Program-made: the position numbers and the translations under genes
Shown: positions 57,930-64,000 of the stretch, one piece after another
How positions within the stretch are numbered: position 1 is the stretch's first letter
How the letters are laid out: each line of letters begins with the position of its first letter
The notes under the pieces: generated by a model
Told to the model about the DNA's origin: nothing
The model's database searches: none
Seen by the model: the letters and a program-made list of their open reading frames with translations, nothing else
From: Cryptomeria japonica
Lineage: Eukaryota; Streptophyta; Pinopsida; Cupressales; Cupressaceae
Reading direction: 5' to 3'
DNA length: 64,000 nucleotides
NCBI RefSeq assembly: GCF_030272615.1
Contig: NC_081414.1
Span: 304,555,164 to 304,619,163 of the forward strand

Positions 57930-58398
57930 TAAAAGTATCTTTACACAATGCCTTTATGAAGATGTTTGCAATCTGCTCTTTTGTCGATATATACTCAAGA
58001 TTTACTTCACTATCCAACACCTTTTCCCTCAAGAAATAATATCAAATAGATATATGCTTTTTTATAGAATATTGTACCGGATTCTTAGAAATATTTATTG
58101 CACTAGTGTTATCAGACATAATTGAGATGGGTTCATTGAACATTACACCAATATCCTTCAATGTTTGCTTCATCCGAAGAATCTATGTGCAACATGAAGA
58201 TGTTGCAATACATTCTACTTCAACTATAGATAAAGACACAAAATCTTGATTCTTGCTTGACCAAGCAACCAACTAGGAGCCAAGGAAGAATGCTCCATCA
58301 CTTGTACTTTTCTTGTCATCAACACTTCCGACCCAATTTGCATCTGTATAAATTGTTAAAGTAAAATCTCAATTTTTGGGATACCACAAACCAAACTC
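57930..58398 (-). pseudogene. Copia RNase H
   Basis: In the minus-strand frame: TIYTDANWVGSVDDKKSTS, VAWSSKNQDFVSLSIVEVEC, ISIMSDNTSAINISKNPV and a terminal LEYISTKEQIANIFIKAL. This is the Copia RNase H layout, with about four nonsense codons. Confidence 0.85.
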
Positions 58399-59258
58399 TT
58401 ATGTTCCTTTTAAATATCTGAAAATTCTTTTTACTGCCACAACATGTGATTCTTTTGGTTCTTGTTGAAATCTAGCCGCTAAACAAACTACATACATGAT
58501 ATCTAGTCTAGTAGTAGACAAATATAATAGTACTTCAATTATTGATCTGTACTGACTTGCATCAGCTTTAGGAGATTTAACATTTTTAGTTAACTTGTAT
58601 CTGGTGGTCATAGGTGTACACACCAGTTTGGATTTCTCCAACCCAAACTTCTTCAACAATTCCTTAATGTATTTGAATTGTGAAATGAAAATACCTTTGC
58701 TATTCTGATTTTCTTGCAAACTGAGAGAGAAATTTAAATCACTGATCATGGACATCTCAAATTCCTTCTATATCTCATTAGCAAACTTCCTGCACATGCC
58801 TTCATTTCCTCCAAATATTATATCATCAACATATACTACAAAATTCAAGATTTTACCTGAATCAGTTTTGAAATATAAATTGTTGTCAGCAAATCCTTCT
58901 AAAAACCTTGATCAATCAAATACTTATCTAGCCTTCCATACCAAGCTCTAGAAGCTTGCTACAATCCATATAGGGCCTTCTTTAATCTACAAACAATGTT
59001 CAGATCATCTTTCAACTTAAATCCTTCTGGTTGTTCAATGTAGACTTCTTCTTTCAGTTCTCCATTCAAAAATGTTGAATTTACATCATTCTGATAAACC
59101 TCGAAATCCTTAAAAGCTGCAAAAACCAAAAACATCAAGATAGCTTCCATCCAAGCAATAGGTGCATATGTCTCCTCAAATTCAATGCCTTCAACCTGTG
59201 TGTAACCTTTGCAAACCAACCTTGCTTTATTTCTCACAACTTCTCCATCATTGTCCAA
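58399..59258 (-). pseudogene. Copia reverse transcriptase
   Basis: RT blocks are [55 protein letters not shown] and EGFKLKDD, then a frame change to VVYVDDIIFGGNEGM with the catalytic YVDD. KYIKELLKKFGLEKSKLVCT and RYLKGT follow. Several stops are present. Confidence 0.88.
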
Positions 59259-59639
59259 CTTGTTTCGGAATACCCACTTTGTTCCAATTACATTTTTATA
59301 TGTCAGTCTATGAACTAATTCCCATGTCTAGTTTTTCTCAATCTAGTCTAATTCTTCTCTCATTGCTTTTATCCAACTTTGATCATTGCAAGATTCTTCT
59401 ACAAATTTTGGTTCAGTCTCATATAGTAAACACAATAGAACTTGTTCTTGAGTTCCTTTGCTTCTTGTGATAATTCTTGTGTTCTTATCTCCAATAATCC
59501 AATCTACTGAATGATTCTTCAATACATACCTCGGGGTTTTAGATGTAGATACTGGAGCATCCTGAGTTTCTTTTTCTTTCTCTTCTTCTTTGGCTTTCTC
59601 TTCTCTTTTTCATTCAACCAATTTATTAGATTCATAACC

Positions 59640-60552
59640 TGCCAATTTGTCAATAGTCTTTAGAAATGCCTTCATCAACCTTCACATTTGCACTTTCAAC
59701 AATCTTATTCAATCTTTTGTTGTAACATTGATATGCCTTGATCCTTGTAGAATAACCTAGGAATATGCCTTCATTTTCTCTACTGCCAAATTTTCCAAGA
59801 TTGTCTTCATCTCTTCAGATATAACGCTTACTTCCAAATACCTTAAAATATTTCACTATCAGAGTTCTACAATGCCATAGTTCATATGATGTCTTTCCAT
59901 GTCTCTTTCGGTATAGAATTTTGTTAAGAGTGTAGATTACTGTGTGAATTGCTTCTCTCTAGTAGACTTCTGGTAGTTTTGCTCCTTTGATCATTGTTCT
60001 GGCTACTTCTTGTATAGTTCGGTTAATCCTTTCCACTACACCATTATGTTGTGGTGTTCTCAGGGCAGATAACTATCTTCTAATACCATGTTTCTCGTAT
60101 AAATTTCTAAACTCATCATAAGAAAACTCCTTCTTTGTCAGACCTCAAACACTTAATCTTTCTATCAACTTCATTGTCAATTCTAGCCTTGAATATCTTT
60201 ATTTTTCTAATGCTTCTTACTTCTCTCTCAAAAATACAACCCATGACATTCTAGAATAATCATCAATGAATTACATGAAATACTTCTCACCTTGTATACT
60301 CCTTGTTCTGGTAGGACCACATAAATCAGTGTGCACCAAGTCCAATAATTCGATGGACGATTGCTCCTTTCCTTTGTATATTCCTTTTGTTTGTTTTCCA
60401 ACTTGACATTCTTTGGAAATTTTGTTATCTGATTTGGTCAACCTCAATAAATCTCTCACTACACTTGATGAACTAATCTTTACCAAATTATCAATGTTGA
60501 TATGACACATCCTCCAATGCCAAAGATAGCTATCATTGGTATGAGATAACAA
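59640..60552 (-). pseudogene. Copia integrase
   Basis: The pre-integrase/zinc region reads YLWHWRMCHINIDNLVKISS and ECQVGKQTKG, with one Cys of the CxxC pair gone. The core follows with LLDLVHTDLCGPTRTRSIQG and, in other frames, a VERINRTIQEVARTMI segment. Numerous stops and frame changes are present and no enzyme is possible. Confidence 0.8.
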
Positions 60553-60725
60553 ACAATTTCTTTGTAGCTCCTTCTAGCAAATACATACAATTCCAAATCC
60601 CTTCTGGATCTCACAACCATTATCCTGAAAAAACAACATTGTAGCCCTTTTCACACATGTTCCCAACACTCAAGAGATTATGATGCAAACCCTTCACATA
60701 GTAAACATTGTCAGTATTATGTTTT

Positions 60726-60962
60726 TCATAAAAAAAAAATAGAACCAATTCCCACAATTTGTGTTGTCTGATCGTCTTTGAACCTAACAGATCCACCATC
60801 ATAGTTTTCAAGTTTTACAAATTTACTTTTATCACTAGTCATATGATTTATGCATCCACTATGAATCAACCATTCAGTTCTATCTCTCCTAGCATGTAAG
60901 GAAGTAGCAACAATCTCAGGAATATCAATCTTAGGTACATCCTTTTCTACAAAAACAAACAA
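60726..60962 (-). pseudogene. Copia aspartic protease
   Basis: The motif TEWLIHSGCINHMTSDKSKF is the Copia retropepsin site with the catalytic Asp (normally DSGC) replaced by His. It is followed by VRFKDDQTTQIVGIGS, then, after a frame change, YYVKGLHHNLLSVGNMCEKG. Confidence 0.85.
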
Positions 60963-61084
60963 TCACCATCTTCATAGTTTGATTCATCATCTGAAATACC
61001 AACATCATCTTTAACATAGTAGGCTCTCTTATTAACTTCCCTTTACCTTCTCTAAAATTTTGTCTTCATCCTATTTTCAGACAT

Positions 61085-61844
61085 CTAGTAGCTATATGAC
61101 CAGTCTTTCCACATCTTAAGAGGTGACATACCTTTGTATTTGTCAGTGCCTATCTTCAATTTCCTTACAAAGTTCACTTCCATCTCATCTAAGCTTTCAT
61201 CTTCTAGATCTTCCTTAGAGGCTTTAAAGGAAAACTCAAATTTAGCTTTGTCTTTTCCAAACTTCCTTATCTCAAATGCAGACAAGGTGTTATATAGCTG
61301 TCCCCTAGTAAACTTCTTCAGATCATAAGTTTCTTCAATAGCAGATATCTTGTCATTGTAGCTTTCTAGTAGGGACATCAAAATCTTCTCAATTATGTCT
61401 TTATCTGTCAAGGTGCTGCCAAGTTCTCAAATTTCATTTACTGCACTATCAACTTTTTGATAGCTTGTTATATATTCTCCTTCTTCCATTATCAAGCTCT
61501 CATATCTACACTTAGTTGTCAGCTTCTTTGATAATGTAACTTTGTCATTTCCCTCATAGATATCTCTCAACTTTTCCCAAACCTCATAATAAATATTCAA
61601 TGAAATAACTTTTTTTTAATTTAGTCTTTGATAGAGAACTAAAGATAGCATACCTCGCCTTTTCATTCTCTTCATAGGCTTGAATCTCATCGAGAGTGGT
61701 CAGACCATTTGCTGGTTGTACACGCTTAGTTTCCACTACTTTCCAATTGTTGTAGCCCAAGGAGATCAGATAACCTCTCATCTTCACTTTCCAGAAACTA
61801 TAGCTGGATCCTTGAAAGATAGGAATGGTTAGTTTATGTGCCAT
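61085..61844 (-). pseudogene. Copia Gag
   Basis: It starts MAHKLTIPIFQGSSYSFWKV and LGYNNWKVVET (DUF4219/UBN2 Gag). It continues in other frames with WEKLRDIYEGNDKVTLSKKL, EKILMSLLESYNDKISAIEE and YNTLSAFEIRKFGKDKA. A frameshift near 61610 and a TGA near 61425 break it. No clear zinc knuckle survives at the C-terminal end, only a degraded MWKDWSYSY region. Confidence 0.88.
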
Positions 61845-61894
61845 CAGATCAGGATCTACCTCAAAGCGGTTAAGCTCTTTTCCAAGGAACCAAA

Positions 61895-61906
61895 GCTCTG
61901 ATACCA
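61895..61906 (-). promoter_or_regulatory. Primer-binding site of Copia element
   Basis: TGGTATCAGAGC on the minus strand, two bases inside the 5' LTR. It is the standard initiator-Met tRNA primer complement of plant retrotransposons. Confidence 0.93.
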
Positions 61907-61908
61907 AT

Positions 61909-63287
61909 TGTTAAATATATGGGCAACTAGGAGGGGGGATGAATCAATTGACAATAATTTTTTTCTTAATATTTTCATAGATTGGGAATAACCAACATAA
62001 TTAATTAAAGCAAATATAACATGAAAGCACATACACAAAACAAATCACACAATGAACACCACATATGACGTGGAAAACCCAAGAAGGGAAAAACCACAGA
62101 GAATGTTAGTTCTCAATATATAACACTGGTTAAGGTTATTTTTAACTAGGGTGGCTCATTGTCAAAATGCTCACTGCCTAGAAAAAGGCTCACTACTGAA
62201 GGAAGAAGAAAGAAAAAGAGAATTCATATGCTTATATATTTTTTCTTTTATGTATGTATTCATATGCTTATATATTTTTTCTTTTATGTATGTATTCATA
62301 TGCTTATATATATTTTCCCATTTGTATATTTTTATATAGTTTCTTCCTCTTGTATATTTACCTATTGATATTCTTGTTATTTTGTGTTTTTTGGTTTTTT
62401 TTTGTGTTTATATTGTATTCTTGTTTTGTTTTTTTATTTGTCCTCTCTCCTAGCAAATTGTGCCACTCCTCTACCCTCTCCTCTCCTTTTTAAGCTATGG
62501 TGTTTTTAATTTATCTACTTCATCTCAACAACTCTCTCTCATCCTGACAATGGATCATGGAGTTTGATCTGAAATGTTGATGTAAACAAAATACACACAG
62601 TTGAATCTAGAAGCTTATCATAATATTCATCACAAACTATGGAAATTTTATATCTTTGAGAATCCACCACTATTACACAATCAACAATACCGAAACTATT
62701 TTTGATCCCTCTCAGCAACAACACACTTCACACATCAATAGCAATAGGATTTTTCCTTTTTAGTCTTGTACATCTTCCATATATCATTACCACAAGGATG
62801 CCACACTAACTCATTCAGATCATCCTCATATACTGTCTCCGGGAAACATAATCTTCTAAGTCAGCCAAGACAGAAATTGGAAATACGTCATCACTAAACA
62901 TTCTGGTGGTGGGAAGGAATGAGAAGTAAACCATACCACAACACACATCAATGGTCAGATCAACATGTTACATCCATCACAAATTCCGGACCCAAAACAT
63001 GACTTACATGCTACACAAATGTCATTACTCATCCTCGAATTTTGAACTTAATCCAGACCCAAAATAGCACTACCCAACTTAGTAAAAATAAGAATAGAAC
63101 CAAGATACTCATGAATACAATCAATCAATACCATATCCAAATTTGGATTACCATCAACACGAACAATCTGTACTGAATATCACATCTTCCGGAGTACCAA
63201 AGATTTCAGGAACACATCTTCTAGATCACTAACACTAATACCAATATGTTGACATCAATGAGAACCATCAACATCACATTTGCAATA
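61909..63287 (-). repeat. 5' LTR of Copia element (with insertion)
   Basis: In element orientation it begins TATTGCAAATG at 63287 and ends ATTTAACA at 61909, so the termini are TA...CA instead of TG...CA. It holds the conserved plant-Copia blocks (the CCCCCCTCCTAG-type U5 end and the GGTTTTTCCCTTCTTGGG block). A 440-bp insertion at 62224-62663 makes it longer than its partner. Confidence 0.88.
62224..62663. mobile_element. 440-bp insertion in Copia 5' LTR
   Basis: Relative to the other LTR, 440 bp are inserted within gagaat, which is present on both sides (62218-62223 and 62658-62663). The insert starts with three 36-bp tandem units (62222, 62258 and 62294; attcatatgcttatatat...) and has a T-rich centre. 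No terminal inverted repeats or coding frame. It could be a SINE-like or other short element, class unknown. Confidence 0.6.
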
Positions 63288-63454
63288 GATAGTGCATCCA
63301 CATGTTAAAGCAAGGCTTATTTTACCTAAAAACATAACCAATGGAGAATTCCATGGTATTATTTGACCAACAACTCCAATGGGTTCTTGCAAGGTATAAC
63401 CTTGCTATGGTCCATTCATCTTCAATGTTAATCCATGAATCTTATCTGCCCATC

Positions 63455-64000
63455 CTGTATAACAAGCACCCACACAATAATTATGTCTTTTAAGATTTAT
63501 TGTTCCCAGTTTCAATATGTTTATTTTTTATTTGTTAATAGTAATTTATAACAAGACCAACATAAAGCTAATGCCTTGCACTTTAAAAAAATACTAGAAG
63601 AAATTATAAAATTAAATAATCAAAATAATTTAATTATAGGAAGAAGGAATTATCCTAATTAAATAATAAAATTATTTAATTAATTGAGATAGAAAAATTA
63701 ATAAAATGTTGTTATGTAGGCATTGGATAGTTTTTAGTGTTTACAATATATATCATCATATGGTACACAATATAATAGAATATTCTTCATCATTCATAAC
63801 TTGCCAAGAGTGTAAATCATTTTCTTAATCAATTTAACCTATTTTTTGTACTTACCTAAACCTTTTATCTACATTTATTTATCAATTAAATAATTTTGTT
63901 AATTTATTCGCCTAAACAACTAAAATAAAGCATGTTTACTATCTCTAGAGAGGAGGAGAATTTTTCATTTTTTTTTATCAGTAAAGGTAGAGCCGAGTTT
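63455..64000. other. Intron 3 of the ALDH pseudogene (partial)
   Basis: AT-rich sequence upstream of pseudogene exon 4 up to the window edge. Its first 90 bp resemble copy 1 intron 3 (a caacaaacatccacacaat-like stretch). Nothing else recognised. Confidence 0.55.

Larger units (their letters stand above)
48988..63287 (-). mobile_element. Ty1/Copia retrotransposon inside pseudogene exon 4
   Basis: LTRs lie at 61909-63287 (element 5') and 48988-57608 (element 3', itself interrupted). The target duplication gatag is perfect (48983-48987 and 63288-63292). Removing the nested element and the 440-bp insertion leaves LTRs of about 940 bp and an element of about 6.2 kb, normal for Copia. Gag, protease, integrase, RT and RNase H follow in Copia order on the minus strand, all broken. 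By eye the LTRs differ at roughly one base in seven in the first 200 bp, so it is older than the element nested in it. Confidence 0.93.
45785..63454 (-). pseudogene. ALDH family-2 pseudogene, exons 4-10, split by transposons
   Basis: Exon remnants on the minus strand lie at 63454-63288 joined to 48987-48921 (exon 4), 48789-48700 (5), 48591-48418 (6), 48324-48187 (7), 46450-46313 (8), 46214-46150 (9) and 46063-45785 (10). They match copy 1 exon by exon. Lesions include two TAG stops and a frameshift in exon 4, a lost acceptor at exon 6, the catalytic Glu changed to Lys (TLKLGGKSP) and a stop at the end of exon 7. Others are a stop in exon 8 (NA*FN), a lost donor after exon 9 and a one-base deletion in an A-run of exon 10. 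Exon 4 is interrupted by a 14.3 kb Copia nest. Exons 1-3 would lie beyond the right edge. It cannot make an enzyme. Confidence 0.93.

Overview
The window is nuclear DNA from a seed plant: AT-rich, with GT-AG spliced exons and a dense layering of decayed LTR retrotransposons and plant L1-type LINEs. Very long introns full of old elements suggest a gymnosperm (conifer-like) genome. That is an inference, because no gene here is diagnostic of a species.

The only host locus I recognise is a tandem pair of aldehyde dehydrogenase family-2 genes, both on the minus strand. Copy 1 (37530 down to 21358) has ten exons that join, at GT-AG junctions, into one open frame of exactly 1485 nt (494 aa). All catalytic residues are present and there is no N-terminal targeting extension, so it is probably a working cytosolic ALDH2C-type enzyme. 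Its intron 7 is about 12.5 kb and holds LINE copies, the main ones antisense to the gene. Copy 2 (upstream, exon 10 at 45785, continuing beyond the right edge) is a pseudogene. It has nonsense codons, frameshifts, lost splice sites and a lost catalytic glutamate, and its exon 4 is cut by a Copia retrotransposon.

Layout. 1-4200: non-coding repeat, probably an old long LTR. 4357-6240: minus-strand Copia gag-protease remnant joined to an LTR. 6241-8124: no genes, ending in a CT microsatellite. 8130-20458: an almost complete Ty3/Gypsy chromovirus with 3.7-3.8 kb LTRs and a perfect 5-bp target duplication (acaat). 21358-37530: ALDH copy 1, whose intron 7 contains a LINE 3' end (23113-23590, minus), a 6.3 kb LINE (25486-31765, plus) and a truncated LINE (32236-33802, plus). 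39232-41043: a LINE copy carrying only ORF1. 42352-45700: a minus-strand LINE fragment with a largely open RT. 45785-63454: ALDH copy 2, interrupted at 48987/63288 by a 14.3 kb nest. The nest is an outer Copia element (48988-63287) with a second LTR element (49841-57509) inside one of its LTRs and a 440-bp insertion in the other.

The most unusual material is in the mobile elements. The inner LTR element has no protease, RT or integrase. It encodes a coiled-coil/zinc-knuckle Gag-like protein and a second protein of about 1,090 codons with an unknown N-terminal domain and a long Lys/Glu coiled coil. The 6.3 kb LINE carries a further ORF of about 635 codons downstream of RNase H, and the end of a similar ORF precedes the same 3' tail in a second copy at 23.1-23.6 kb. 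Parts of the two accessory proteins may be related. Three LINE copies (one ORF2+ORF3, one ORF1-only, one tail fragment) share a GGG/CCC hairpin tail. Most premature stops in the elements and in the ALDH pseudogene fit C-to-T change at CAG, CAA or TGG codons, as expected of methylated, silenced DNA.
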